A stretch of DNA of 49,709 bases, taken from contig JADFWP010000018.1 of NCBI GenBank assembly GCA_015234115.1, positions 1 to 49,709 of the forward strand. The letters run 5' to 3'. This DNA is from Magnetococcales bacterium. GTDB taxonomy: Bacteria; Pseudomonadota; Magnetococcia; Magnetococcales; Magnetaquicoccaceae. The translations under genes and the position numbers were made by a program. Under the pieces are notes generated by a model that made no database searches, was not told the DNA's origin, and worked only from the letters and a program-made list of their open reading frames with translations. Shown here in pieces: positions 1 to 8,799 of the stretch. Numbering within the stretch: position 1 is the first letter of the stretch; the number at the start of each line of letters is the position of its first letter.

Positions 1-8
1 GTCAATAA

Positions 9-1403
9 TCACCTTGTCAAGGCTTGGCACCTTTGTTTCTGATCTGAACGGTTACGTTTGCGCAGCGCCCGATAGCAGAGCACCAGAAACAGGATGCCGC
101 CAATCACGGCAATCAGGCCGCCGGCACCGGTCACCCCCATGGCCACTTTTTTGACCAGGGTCTCCAGTCCCTGAGCCTCTCCTGCGGTTTTGCGTTGCAC
201 TCCCAGCATCCCGGACCAGGCCAATCCGAAGACATGCAACAAGGAACCGCCGCTATAAAGCCACAACTGGCGCGTGGCCCAGGTGGCATCGGGTCGCTGG
301 AAACCCAACGCAGGCAACAGATGATAAGTCAATCCCATATAGGCCACAGTCACCGAAACAATGGATCCATGATAATGCGATGGAATGGTGACGTTGACAC
401 CCTGGATCAAAAAGCCGATTCCACCACCAACCCCGAACAATACCAAAGAGAGCAGCAAAGCCACGCGCAAGGGAGGATAGCTTGCACGATCAGCCTTCTT
501 CCAGGCCAGGAAAGCCGCCAACCCGGTGGGCAACGCTGCGACACCGCCGCCATATTTCATCAGATCGGCAAATCCGACCTGAAAATTGGGATCTCCGGGA
601 GCAAACTGCCCATGCAAAAACGGCGCGACCACAACAGGCAGAGCACCAAGCAGCAATAAAAAGGCCGTCACGCGCGGGGTCAGTGGAACCGCTCCACCTG
701 CAACCGTGGCCAGCCACAACCAGGCGATGATCACCAACTGAGTATGCGTGAATTGCAGGACATGCCCACCTGCCCAGAAAAGTGCTTCGTAGCGGCTCAC
801 CCCTTCCAATCCCTTGGGCAGGGTTGCGTAACTCCATACCCAGAAAAGAAGAGAAAGAATCAGAATCGCCAAACCACTACGCAAACCCAATCGCAATGCC
901 CCGGCACCACTCGACCACCCCTCCGACGGGCGCGCCACCACCAGGGCATAGAGACTCATCACACCGATACCGGCCAGAAACAGAATCAATCCCAGAAAAA
1001 ATGCACCATTTTCCAGCACCGGCACATAATTGTTCATGAATGGCGCATCGATCCCGAGAAACGGCGAAAACGTGATCAACACCGCGCCAGTGGCGGCAAC
1101 CCCCAAGGCCAACAGGCCGATGCGTCCGCTGCCCTCCCGCAGATTGAAGCAGGCCAACAGGCCGGCAAACGACAAAAACCACACCAGCACCGACAGATCC
1201 ACATGAACCACCAATGCGGTCTTGAAAGAACCGGTCCAGGGCATCAGATCGTGAATCACCGGCATGCGGGCGACCAGGATCAGGATCACCACCAGTCCCG
1301 CCCCGATCAACGAATAAAGTGCCAAAGCCAGCCAGCCCACCGCCAGTCTGCGGGCCGAACCTTGCGGCATGGGCAGAGAAAAATCATGGTCCGTCATCGT
1401 CAT
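9..1403 (-). CDS. Heme-copper oxidase subunit I-like membrane protein
   Basis: Polytopic inner-membrane protein of 464 residues with about 12 hydrophobic segments, resembling subunit I of the heme-copper oxidase superfamily (cbb3/NorB type). Visible candidate heme ligands are His67 in helix II (VVHVDLS) and the HYH pair His343/His345 in helix X; His214 in helix VI (GGHVLQF) fits a CuB ligand. The helix VII region shows only one His (PFLHGQF, His264) where classical oxidases have a HH pair, so the CuB site may be incomplete. No subunit II or cytochrome c gene is adjacent on the visible side. The start is set at the first ATG at 1403, which follows AGGATGGC; an in-frame TTG at 1439 is less likely. 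It could be an oxidase, an NO-reductase relative or a non-catalytic heme protein. Confidence 0.7.
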   Translation of the reverse strand: MTMTDHDFSLPMPQGSARRLAVGWLALALYSLIGAGLVVILILVARMPVIHDLMPWTGSFKTALVVHVDLSVLVWFLSFAGLLACFNLREGSGRIGLLALGVAATGAVLITFSPFLGIDAPFMNNYVPVLENGAFFLGLILFLAGIGVMSLYALVVARPSEGWSSGAGALRLGLRSGLAILILSLLFWVWSYATLPKGLEGVSRYEALFWAGGHVLQFTHTQLVIIAWLWLATVAGGAVPLTPRVTAFLLLLGALPVVVAPFLHGQFAPGDPNFQVGFADLMKYGGGVAALPTGLAAFLAWKKADRASYPPLRVALLLSLVLFGVGGGIGFLIQGVNVTIPSHYHGSIVSVTVAYMGLTYHLLPALGFQRPDATWATRQLWLYSGGSLLHVFGLAWSGMLGVQRKTAGEAQGLETLVKKVAMGVTGAGGLIAVIGGILFLVLCYRALRKRNRSDQKQRCQALTR

Positions 1404-1432
1404 GCCATCCTGCTCAAGGGAAGAAAGCGTTA

Positions 1433-1476
1433 TGCGCAAACTGTGCGCAAACTGTGTTCAAACCGCATTCAAACCG
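1433..1476. repeat. Four 11-bp direct repeats upstream of the oxidase-like gene
   Basis: Four consecutive 11-bp units, read on the plus strand as TGCGCAAACTG, TGCGCAAACTG, TGTTCAAACCG and CATTCAAACCG. The period equals about one helical turn. They lie 30-73 bp upstream of the ATG at 1403, which is where an operator would be expected. A further similar CATCAAACCG occurs near 1545. Regulator unknown. Confidence 0.6.
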
Positions 1477-1587
1477 CATCATCGCTGCTCGGCCAAATGG
1501 AATTCATCTTGCACTTTCTCTACTTATCGACCTTTTCAACCTGCATCAAACCGCGAGCATCCCAGAAATGCGTCGTTTGCTGGCATT

Positions 1588-3234
1588 TCACAAGCCGCGT
1601 GCAGGCTGAAACACCACATCCACCGGCACCCCCGCCGCTTCCACACGACGCAGGTCAGCCAGGAGTTCCTCGGAAAGATGGCCATACCGTTTCTCCAAGG
1701 CCCGCACCCCCTCCAGATCTCCATCGCCTTGCAGCATCAGAATCCGCCGGGAGAGTTCACGCACCGCCGCCCGCATGCGTTCCATTTTCAGATGATAGCG
1801 GCCCTGTTCATTGCGGACAAACGCCCCGGCTTCGCGCAAAAAATTGAAACGGATCAGATTGGCACGCGCATGGGCACTGCCGGGACCAAACCGGATGGCG
1901 CGAAACAGCGAGGCGAACTCGGTCACATACCGACTCTCCTCGGCAAGCGTCATTCCCTCGGGCGAAGCGGACCACACCTCCCATTCGGCATCCAGATCCC
2001 CCAGCCACAGGGAAAGCGCATCGGCCTTGCCCTCTTCCATCATCCAGGCATCCTCTTTCAGGGCGTCGTTGACCGTGCCGCCGACTGCCGCACCGCGCAC
2101 CGTCTTTTTGATCCCCAGACCGTGGGCCACCTCGTGAAACAGGGTATTGGCAAACAGCGCCTCGAAGGTGACATGACACCATTGACCCGGATCCAGCAGC
2201 ACCTTGGCCATGGGCAGCAGAATCCGCTCGAATTTGGCGCGCATCACATTGCGCAACTGCAAACGCCGGGAGCCTTTTTCCAGTTGCACCTGCTCGTCGT
2301 TGGGCAGATTGATCGCAATCGGACGGGTGGCTGCGGCATCCCCGGTCATCATCACCACGTCATACACCCCAAGGTTCGACTCGCCGCCCGGTGTCTCGGC
2401 TCGATAGTTTTCCGGAACCGGCAGATGGGCCTGATAGTCGGTCAGACGCCGGGTCTGTTGCGCCAGACGACGCTCCCAGACCGGATCCTTGATCAACAGC
2501 AACGCCTCGTGGGCCGCCTTGATCCCCATCAACCCATCTTCATAGGTTTCGATGGGACCGATGATCAGATCGAGCCGGTTTTCCTTCATCTCCATCCAGG
2601 CGCGATCACTCTCATGATAACGATCGGTGAGCAACGCCTCGGCACGCCGCGCCAGATAACGGGACTGCGCCTCGTCCGTGGTCAGATCGGCGGCACGCCG
2701 CAACCGGTCGGCAGCCAGGGTGTGATAAGGAGCAAACGCCTGATGATAGGGTACAGCCACCAGCGCGCCCGCAGCATCGCGACGCACCAGGGTATAGGGA
2801 TTTTTCAAGGCGGGTTGATCCAGGGCAGCGGTCTCGAAGGCTTCACGGGTCAAATCCGCAGGATAAAAACGGGCCCCTTCCGGCTTGGCCGCGATCCCTG
2901 GCAAAAAGGCCCGATTGTTTTCCATGCGATCCCAGGGACCGAAATGCAGGGCCAGCAACTGGCGGACCGCAGGGGTCCAGGGCATGGAGAACAGCGCTTC
3001 GGGTTCTCCGAAGGTCTGACGCCAGAAGACCGATTCCATGGCCCGCGCCGCCTCGCCCAGCAACGGCACCATCTGCCGCTCCGCATCGGACAGCACGGAG
3101 AGATCGACCTCCAGATTGACGATGACATAACGCTGCAAAGCGGTTTCGGCATCAAAGGCGCGCGCCTCGCACCACGGCAGCAACAGCGACAACCAGACCA
3201 GAAATGGCAGCCCTCTTCTCCAGGATCGCGCCAT
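1588..3234 (-). CDS. Secreted M49-like (dipeptidyl-peptidase III family) zinc peptidase
   Basis: A 548-residue protein with an N-terminal signal peptide (Arg-rich start, hydrophobic core to about residue 20, cleavage near ARA-FD), so it should act in the periplasm or outside. The zinc site is visible as HEVAH (367-371) and, 29 residues later, EEGKAD (400-405). These match the HExx(x)H and EExxAD pair of peptidase family M49. The pentapeptide HExxH replaces the six-residue HELLGH of eukaryotic DPP III, a variant known from some bacterial M49 members. Expected activity is release of dipeptides from short peptides, but the exact substrate cannot be told. It starts 19 bp downstream of cobS on the same strand and may be co-transcribed with the cob genes, though with no obvious functional link. 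Confidence 0.8.
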   Translation of the reverse strand: MARSWRRGLPFLVWLSLLLPWCEARAFDAETALQRYVIVNLEVDLSVLSDAERQMVPLLGEAARAMESVFWRQTFGEPEALFSMPWTPAVRQLLALHFGPWDRMENNRAFLPGIAAKPEGARFYPADLTREAFETAALDQPALKNPYTLVRRDAAGALVAVPYHQAFAPYHTLAADRLRRAADLTTDEAQSRYLARRAEALLTDRYHESDRAWMEMKENRLDLIIGPIETYEDGLMGIKAAHEALLLIKDPVWERRLAQQTRRLTDYQAHLPVPENYRAETPGGESNLGVYDVVMMTGDAAATRPIAINLPNDEQVQLEKGSRRLQLRNVMRAKFERILLPMAKVLLDPGQWCHVTFEALFANTLFHEVAHGLGIKKTVRGAAVGGTVNDALKEDAWMMEEGKADALSLWLGDLDAEWEVWSASPEGMTLAEESRYVTEFASLFRAIRFGPGSAHARANLIRFNFLREAGAFVRNEQGRYHLKMERMRAAVRELSRRILMLQGDGDLEGVRALEKRYGHLSEELLADLRRVEAAGVPVDVVFQPARGL

Positions 3235-3253
3235 GATCGCTCCGCTCCTTGCT

Positions 3254-3997
3254 TCAGAAAGACCACACCGTCATCACCACGGTTTCGAGCAACTCGCAGG
3301 TGGCTCCGGAGATATCCCCGGTGACGCCGCCAAAACGCCGCAACCACGCTGCCCGCAACAGCCACAACACCATGCCCCACACCACCACAACCCACCATGG
3401 AGTCACGACTGACGCCAACCCCACGGCCAGCAGGCAGACCATCACGCCCCATCCCCGAGGCAGCGCCGCCGCCGCTCCGGTACCCATGCCACCCGGTCGG
3501 ACATAAGGCAAGGTCAGAAAAAGCGCCACGATCCCCACCCGGCCCAAAAGCGGAGCGACCAGCAACCACACCCAATCCTGAGTGGACAATAAAAACCGCA
3601 ACAGGTTCCACTTGAGCAGCACAATCAGCACCAGGGCCAACACCCCGAACGGGCCGCACCGGGGATCCTTGAGAATGGCCAGCGCGCGTGTCGCATCCCC
3701 CAGTCCTCCGACCCAGCCATCCGCCGTATCGGCCAACCCCTCCAGATGCATGCCGCCGGTCAGCCAGATCCAGGCGATCAACAACAACGCCGCAGCCACC
3801 CCCGCATCCGGCACACTCCCCGCAAGCTGCGCCAATCCGGCCAACACTCCGCCGATCAGCAGCCCCACCAGAGGATAATACAATACCGAACGCCCCAGTT
3901 CCAAAGGGGTTGCGGGCGTACCGGACCAGACAACCGGAATCCGGGTCAGCAGCCCCAGGGCGATCAGCCAGGAACGCCACACAGTCTGGCCACTCAA
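3254..3997 (-). CDS. cobS: CobS, adenosylcobinamide-GDP ribazoletransferase
   Basis: Integral membrane enzyme (247 residues) that joins adenosylcobinamide-GDP to alpha-ribazole (phosphate) in the last condensation step of cobalamin nucleotide-loop assembly. The family signature GGMHLEGLADTADGW is visible at about residues 80-95, with several hydrophobic segments around it. Length is normal for CobS. The start ATG at 3997 overlaps the TGA of cobT in an ATGA, so the two are translationally coupled. Third gene of a cobU-cobT-cobS run. Confidence 0.93.
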   Translation of the reverse strand: MSGQTVWRSWLIALGLLTRIPVVWSGTPATPLELGRSVLYYPLVGLLIGGVLAGLAQLAGSVPDAGVAAALLLIAWIWLTGGMHLEGLADTADGWVGGLGDATRALAILKDPRCGPFGVLALVLIVLLKWNLLRFLLSTQDWVWLLVAPLLGRVGIVALFLTLPYVRPGGMGTGAAAALPRGWGVMVCLLAVGLASVVTPWWVVVVWGMVLWLLRAAWLRRFGGVTGDISGATCELLETVVMTVWSF

Positions 3998-5043
3998 GCG
4001 CCGGAGATGCCGGCCTCGGCGAAGGTGGCCATCTCCCGATGCAGCGTGCAGGCCAGACGCAGCAACGGAACCGCCACTGCCGCACCGCTGGCCTCGCCGA
4101 GCCGCATGCCCAACTGCAACAACGGCGCCGCCTGCATGGCTTCGAGCACCACCCGATGACCGGGTTCGGCGGATTCGTGCGCAAAGATCAGCCAGGGCGC
4201 CAACTCGGGCCGGATCCGGACAGCCGCCAGGGCCGCCACAGAGACAATGAAACCATCCACAAGCACCGGCAAACGGCGCTGCGCGGCGGCGATCAACGCG
4301 CCCACCAGAGCGACGATTTCAAAACCACCCAAAGCGGTCAGAATCTCGATCGGGGTTTTCAAGGCATGCTGATGACACATCAAGGCCTGCTCGATCACCT
4401 CCACCTTGCGCGCCACCCCCTGCGGATCCAACCCGGCTCCGGGACCGGCGATGATGAATGGCGCCTTGTGAGTCAGGGCGCAGGCCAGAGCCGCCGCCGA
4501 GGTGGTATTGCCAATCCCCATCTCGCCCCCGATGAACAGGTCGCATCCGGCTGCGACGGCCCGTTGCGCCGCCTCGGCCCCAGCCCGCAAGGCTGCCCGC
4601 AGCCCTTCGGGCGTCATGGCCGGTTGGGTGCGGAAATCCTGGGTGCCGGCATCGACCCGTCGGGAGAGCAGACCGGGCAGAATCCCGGGATCGGTGACCG
4701 CACCCACATCGACCACCTCCAGGGAGGCCTGAATCGCCCGCGCCAGGACATTGATCGCGGCTCCGCCACGGGAAAAATTGCGCATCATCTCCACGGTCAC
4801 GGATTGGGGATACGGCGAAATCCCGGCCACGGTCACCCCGTGATCCGCCGCAAAGACCACAATGCGCACCCGTTCGACGGTCGGCAATGGCCGATCCTGC
4901 AATCCGGCCAGGCGAATCGCCAACTCTTCCAGCCGGCCCAGGGAGCCACGCGGTTTGGTCAGTTGTTCCTGACGGTTGCGCGCCTCCTCCATGCGGGCAG
5001 ACGATGGTGCGGGAATGGATTCGGACAACCAGGAGGGCATCAT
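3994..5043 (-). CDS. cobT: CobT, nicotinate-nucleotide-dimethylbenzimidazole phosphoribosyltransferase
   Basis: A 349-residue enzyme that makes alpha-ribazole phosphate from nicotinate mononucleotide and the lower-ligand base. Canonical family features are present: PRGSLGRLEELA near the N-terminus, FAADHGVTVAG with the following YPQSVT base-pocket segment, the phosphate-binding GEMGIGNTT, and RLGEASGA near the C-terminus, whose Glu corresponds to the catalytic Glu of Salmonella CobT. I chose the ATGATG start at 5043 because it overlaps the cobU stop and gives the usual length; an in-frame start at 5103 would add 20 unrelated residues. A second, divergent copy lies at 14257-15285. Confidence 0.93.
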   Translation of the reverse strand: MMPSWLSESIPAPSSARMEEARNRQEQLTKPRGSLGRLEELAIRLAGLQDRPLPTVERVRIVVFAADHGVTVAGISPYPQSVTVEMMRNFSRGGAAINVLARAIQASLEVVDVGAVTDPGILPGLLSRRVDAGTQDFRTQPAMTPEGLRAALRAGAEAAQRAVAAGCDLFIGGEMGIGNTTSAAALACALTHKAPFIIAGPGAGLDPQGVARKVEVIEQALMCHQHALKTPIEILTALGGFEIVALVGALIAAAQRRLPVLVDGFIVSVAALAAVRIRPELAPWLIFAHESAEPGHRVVLEAMQAAPLLQLGMRLGEASGAAVAVPLLRLACTLHREMATFAEAGISGA

Positions 5044-5567
5044 GCGGCAGATCCTTTGAGGGTCAGGGGAAGACCGGCCACCATCAAGCTCACCCGATCG
5101 CATGAGCGGGCCAGATCTTGATGCAACCAGCCACTTTCATCCACGAAACGGCGGTTGATCTCTCCCATGGGAATCACCCCGAGACCGGTTTCATTGCTCA
5201 CCAGGACCACGGGTCCGGACAAGCGGGGCACGGTCTCCAGCAGTGCATGCCGCTCGTCCGCAAATCGTGCGGCGTGATCCGGAGCGAGCAGCAGATTGGC
5301 CAGCCACAAGGTGAGACAATCCACCACCACGAACCGTTGCGGATTCGCATGCGTCGTCAGAGCCTGCGCCAGGGCGACCGGCTCTTCGATCAACGTCCAC
5401 CCACTGGGACGCTCGGCCTGATGACGGGCGATCCGTGCCGCCATCTCCGCATCCCGAGCCTGGGCCGTGGCAATGAACACGACGGGCAGACCGCTCTCTT
5501 CTGCCAGACGGGTTGCCAGGGCGCTCTTGCCGGAACGCGCTCCTCCGAGAATCAAATGAGCCGACAC
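5040..5567 (-). CDS. cobU: CobU/CobP, adenosylcobinamide kinase / guanylyltransferase
   Basis: A 175-residue cytoplasmic enzyme that phosphorylates adenosylcobinamide and transfers GMP to give adenosylcobinamide-GDP. Visible motifs are the N-terminal P-loop GGARSGKS, the RIARHQAERP segment that holds the His guanylylated in this family, and the SNETGLGVIP and GEINRRF blocks near the C-terminus. I place the start at the GTG at 5567, preceded by AAGGA 11 nt upstream, because this gives the normal length. The in-frame ATG at 5687 would add 40 residues translated from a G-rich hairpin repeat that looks like a terminator. Overlaps cobT by ATGA. Confidence 0.92.
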   Translation of the reverse strand: MSAHLILGGARSGKSALATRLAEESGLPVVFIATAQARDAEMAARIARHQAERPSGWTLIEEPVALAQALTTHANPQRFVVVDCLTLWLANLLLAPDHAARFADERHALLETVPRLSGPVVLVSNETGLGVIPMGEINRRFVDESGWLHQDLARSCDRVSLMVAGLPLTLKGSAA

Positions 5568-5612
5568 GTTGCCAGGATTCCTTATGATCACGCCCCATCC
5601 GGTCGTCGCACA

Positions 5613-5663
5613 CTTTTGAAAAATAAAGAGGGGGATCTGGGGGATTCTTCCCCCAGACCCCTT
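5613..5663 (-). terminator. Rho-independent terminator of the adenylation/MBOAT/ACP operon
   Basis: On the minus strand a G-rich stem (GGGGTCTGGGGGA, loop AGAA, complementary arm with one bulged T) is followed by CCTCTTTATTTTT. It lies 87 bp past the adenylation gene stop and 46 bp before the cobU GTG. It is part of a dispersed repeat (see 5651-5730). Confidence 0.75.
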
Positions 5664-5730
5664 CTTTTCTTTCAATAATGTCACCATGACCTGTTCGTAC
5701 CCAGAAAATGCACTTTCCAGGCTGGTCGCG
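5651..5730. repeat. Dispersed intergenic repeat, copy A
   Basis: About 80 bp running from CCCCAGACCCCTTCTTTTC through the ATGTCACCATGACC core to TTTCCAGG. It matches 10726-10805 with roughly ten differences. Both copies follow a G/C-run hairpin and both sit between genes. Probably one family of a multicopy extragenic element. Confidence 0.75.
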
Positions 5731-5749
5731 GGTTAACACCAAAAAAGAA

Positions 5750-7363
5750 TCAGGATGGCTGGCCAGGAATGACCACCAGACTGCCCAGTGTGCGCAAATC
5801 GGTTTTCCCGTTGGCGTTGAGCGGCAGTTGGGGCAGCCGTTGCAGATGGCGGGGCACCATGTAAGGGGGCAACCGTCCCGCGCATTCGGCCAGAATCGCC
5901 TCATCGCTCTGCCTGGAACCGCAGATGAAGCCAACCACACTGGTGACGTTTTCTCCAGAGACGGGCCAGCCGACCACAGCCACCTGATCGGAACCGGCGG
6001 CCTGACGCAAAACGTGTTCGATCTCGGACAACTCCACCCGATACCCACGGATCTTCACCTGCCGGTCCACCCGGTCCAGATGATGATACCCCACCCCGGC
6101 CTGCCAGAGCACCAGATCCCCGGTTTTGTACCAGCGTTCGCTGTTCCCGGAGGCATCCACCCGCAGGAAATAACGCCGCCCGGTTTCCGCCGGATTGTTC
6201 CAATAGCCGGGCGTGACCTGCGATCCGGCCAGACAGAGTTCCCCCTTGAGCCCCTCTTGCGCCATCACCAGTTCGCCATCGACCAGCAAAGCCGCCGCTT
6301 GTCCCGGATAAGGCTCCCCGATGGGAACGATCCCGTTGAGACATTCGCCCGGCGAACGCTCGGCCTGCCAAAGATAACCGGTCACGCAGATGGTCCCTTC
6401 GGTCGGGCCATAGCTGTTGTCGATCGTGGCATGCGGAGCAGCGCGCTGCCACAATTGCGCCGCTTCGCCGGTGAGCCGTTCACCGCCGAACACGCACCAG
6501 CGCAAAGAGGGAAAAGAGCCTGGACGCAGTTGATAAAGTTTTTGCATGAAGGTGATCACCGCAGGCACCGATTCCCAGAAGGTCAAGGCATGTTCCTGGA
6601 TGAAACGGGCCGGCGCCATACGTTGCGCCTCCGGAACCGGATAAAGCGTCGCTCCAGCCGCCCAGCAGACAAACTGGTCATAGACCGAGGCATCAAAGGT
6701 GAGGTCGCTGTGCTGGGAAAAACGATCCTCGGGACCGGGCTGATAACGCGCCATCATGCCGGTGACAAACGCCTGAACGTTTTCGTGCGTCACCATCACC
6801 CCCTTGGGCACTCCGGTGCTGCCCGAGGTGAACAGCAGATAGGCGATGGTGTGTTCCGACGCCTTGGGCGCCGTCAGATGGGAAGGATGGGCGAAAAGCT
6901 CCCTTTGCGAATGAAACCGATGCCGGGGCAAGGTTTGGGTCCAATCGGGAAGCGTCTCATGATCGGGCAGCAACACGGTCAACCCGTCGGCAACCTGCGC
7001 CAGCAACTCCCGCGCCTCTTCGGTGGCGCAACGGCCATCGAGAATCAGCAGTTTCACGCCGGAAAGATCGGTGATGTGCTGGTTGCGCGCGACCGGGAAA
7101 TGGGGATTCAAGGGAACATACCCCTTGCCCGCATAGAGAATCCCCAGCACTCCGGCATAGGCGGTCACCGAACGATAGCCGAACAGACCCACCGTGGGAT
7201 GGTGTGGCGCGGGATCGAGACGGTCGATGGCCGAGGCGATTTTCAACACCTGTTCCAGCAGTTGCGCATAAGTATAACTGGCACTGTCAATGAACAAGGC
7301 GGGACGGTCGCCCTGGACACGGGCGCTGTGGTGGAATCCGTGGGCAATGGAAGGGGTGGCCAT
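5750..7363 (-). CDS. Amino-acid adenylation enzyme (DltA/NRPS A-domain type)
   Basis: A 537-residue stand-alone adenylation enzyme expected to activate an amino acid with ATP and load it on the carrier protein encoded upstream. Core motifs are clear: LLFTSGSTGVPKG (177-188 region), FDASVYD with Asp224 at the position that binds the substrate alpha-amino group in amino-acid-activating domains, YGPTEGT, GELCLAGSQVTPGYW, YKTGDL, VKIRGYRVE and the C-terminal NANGKTDL with the catalytic Lys. No fused carrier or condensation domain. Its ATG overlaps the MBOAT stop (TGATG), and it is the last gene before a terminator. The substrate cannot be read with confidence; D-alanine activation as in DltA is possible but not shown. 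Confidence 0.87.
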   Translation of the reverse strand: MATPSIAHGFHHSARVQGDRPALFIDSASYTYAQLLEQVLKIASAIDRLDPAPHHPTVGLFGYRSVTAYAGVLGILYAGKGYVPLNPHFPVARNQHITDLSGVKLLILDGRCATEEARELLAQVADGLTVLLPDHETLPDWTQTLPRHRFHSQRELFAHPSHLTAPKASEHTIAYLLFTSGSTGVPKGVMVTHENVQAFVTGMMARYQPGPEDRFSQHSDLTFDASVYDQFVCWAAGATLYPVPEAQRMAPARFIQEHALTFWESVPAVITFMQKLYQLRPGSFPSLRWCVFGGERLTGEAAQLWQRAAPHATIDNSYGPTEGTICVTGYLWQAERSPGECLNGIVPIGEPYPGQAAALLVDGELVMAQEGLKGELCLAGSQVTPGYWNNPAETGRRYFLRVDASGNSERWYKTGDLVLWQAGVGYHHLDRVDRQVKIRGYRVELSEIEHVLRQAAGSDQVAVVGWPVSGENVTSVVGFICGSRQSDEAILAECAGRLPPYMVPRHLQRLPQLPLNANGKTDLRTLGSLVVIPGQPS

Positions 7364-8799
7364 CAGAGTTGGATGCCGAACAGCGAAAAGAAAAACCGGG
7401 TATCGAGCATGAAGGCGGAATCGGTGTGATCCCAGATGCGCAACAAGGCAAAAAAGATCCAGACACCGGCGATCTTGCGCGCCGTGACCAGCGTCGAACA
7501 GGTGACCGCCGGTTTGCCGCGCTGACTCTGCTCACGCAGGATACTGACAAAAATGGCAATACCAAGGACAAAACAATAAAACAAATAGGAAGAAAACTTC
7601 ACAAAAGAGGGCATCTTCCCGGTAATGATCAATTGATCGAAATTTTGCAGCAAATGATAGTAAAAGTTCCCGAGAAAGGCCGAAGCCATGGTGGCCGCAA
7701 AAATGCGCCACTTCGGATGGTGCTTGAAAAAGGAGAGATAGACCGGAAAAAAGAAGAAATCAACCAACAATTCCTTGAAGTAAAAATAATACCGGTTCCA
7801 GAAATCGATCAAGGTCTTGGAAAGCAACGGTTTGTAGGTGTTGCGGAACAGATTGAAACCAAACAGCCGCAGACATCCGATGATCAGATGACCGGTAATG
7901 GCCAGTTGGGTGGTCTCGTAGACCATATCCACGATCAGACTGGTCCAGACCGTGATCGCGCCCGGCATTTGCGAAGTGCTGATCAGGATCAACTCGTTGA
8001 TATGATGCAGCCTGAACAGCGGTTGGGCATCCACGGCCGTGCTGAAAAAGGCCCAGTCGAGCAGGTCGAGCGCGACCTCCCAGAGCGAAGCCAGCACCAG
8101 CAGTTTGAGACCGGACAATTGCACCTTGGCCAGGTCGAGCCGTTCGGTGGCCCGTTTGGAATAAAAATAATCCAGCCCCTTGCCATAGGGAACCTGGCTG
8201 GCGCCCAGATAGGGCAGGCAGTAGATCAGATGATCCACAAAACCGTTTTGTTTGATCGTTCCCCGTTTGCCGGAATAGAGCAGAAAACCGATGCGCCAGA
8301 TCAGAAACGCGAAAAAGACCAGACACACGGTCAGGTTGGCAGCCAACTCCCAGGATGGATCACGACGGAAATTGGCCGGAAACAACAGAACGATCAGGAT
8401 CCACAGCCAGAGCAGGCCATGAAGAAAAAACTGCGGATGGTTGCGGACCATCCTGGGCAGTTTTGCGAATCCTTTCGCAATATAAAAAAACGAATAAAGT
8501 AATCCGACAATCAAGACCCCATCGACCATGAACCAAAACGGATCCACCACATTCAATTGATTGAGTTTCTTGAAGAGGAACAACCCCCCTCCTCCCACGG
8601 CCATGATCCAGGCCCGGTGGCTGGGGAAACGCTGGGTCAGAATCATCAGCGGGACCAGAAAGAGGTATTCCGTGGCATACAAAACGAGCGAAACAATAAT
8701 CCAGAGAGAAAAGTTTCCAGCCGGAGAAACAGAAAATTCATGCAGGCGTGTGCTTTCGTGAAACTGGGTAATCTTATGATAATAATCTTTCAGAATCAT
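7363..8799 (-). CDS. MBOAT-family membrane acyltransferase (divergent DltB/AlgI type)
   Basis: A 478-residue polytopic membrane protein with about 10-12 hydrophobic segments. The C-terminal half resembles membrane-bound O-acyltransferases: FWNRYY at 333-338 followed by a long aromatic stretch, and GNFYYH ending in His382, at the places of the FWRHWH and GxWHG motifs of DltB/AlgI. The first motif has lost its histidines (NRYY for RHWH) while the last His remains, so this is a divergent branch. By context it should take an aminoacyl group from the carrier protein across or at the membrane and pass it to an unknown acceptor. Translationally coupled to both neighbours (ATGA with the ACP gene, TGATG with the adenylation gene). 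Confidence 0.72.
   Translation of the reverse strand: MILKDYYHKITQFHESTRLHEFSVSPAGNFSLWIIVSLVLYATEYLFLVPLMILTQRFPSHRAWIMAVGGGGLFLFKKLNQLNVVDPFWFMVDGVLIVGLLYSFFYIAKGFAKLPRMVRNHPQFFLHGLLWLWILIVLLFPANFRRDPSWELAANLTVCLVFFAFLIWRIGFLLYSGKRGTIKQNGFVDHLIYCLPYLGASQVPYGKGLDYFYSKRATERLDLAKVQLSGLKLLVLASLWEVALDLLDWAFFSTAVDAQPLFRLHHINELILISTSQMPGAITVWTSLIVDMVYETTQLAITGHLIIGCLRLFGFNLFRNTYKPLLSKTLIDFWNRYYFYFKELLVDFFFFPVYLSFFKHHPKWRIFAATMASAFLGNFYYHLLQNFDQLIITGKMPSFVKFSSYLFYCFVLGIAIFVSILREQSQRGKPAVTCSTLVTARKIAGVWIFFALLRIWDHTDSAFMLDTRFFFSLFGIQL

Noticed and set aside
5568-5687. N-terminal extension of CobU from an ATG at 5687
   Set aside because: The extra 40 residues translate the G-rich hairpin and dispersed repeat, which looks like a terminator; CobU homologs start near the P-loop, and a GTG with a good ribosome-binding site fits.
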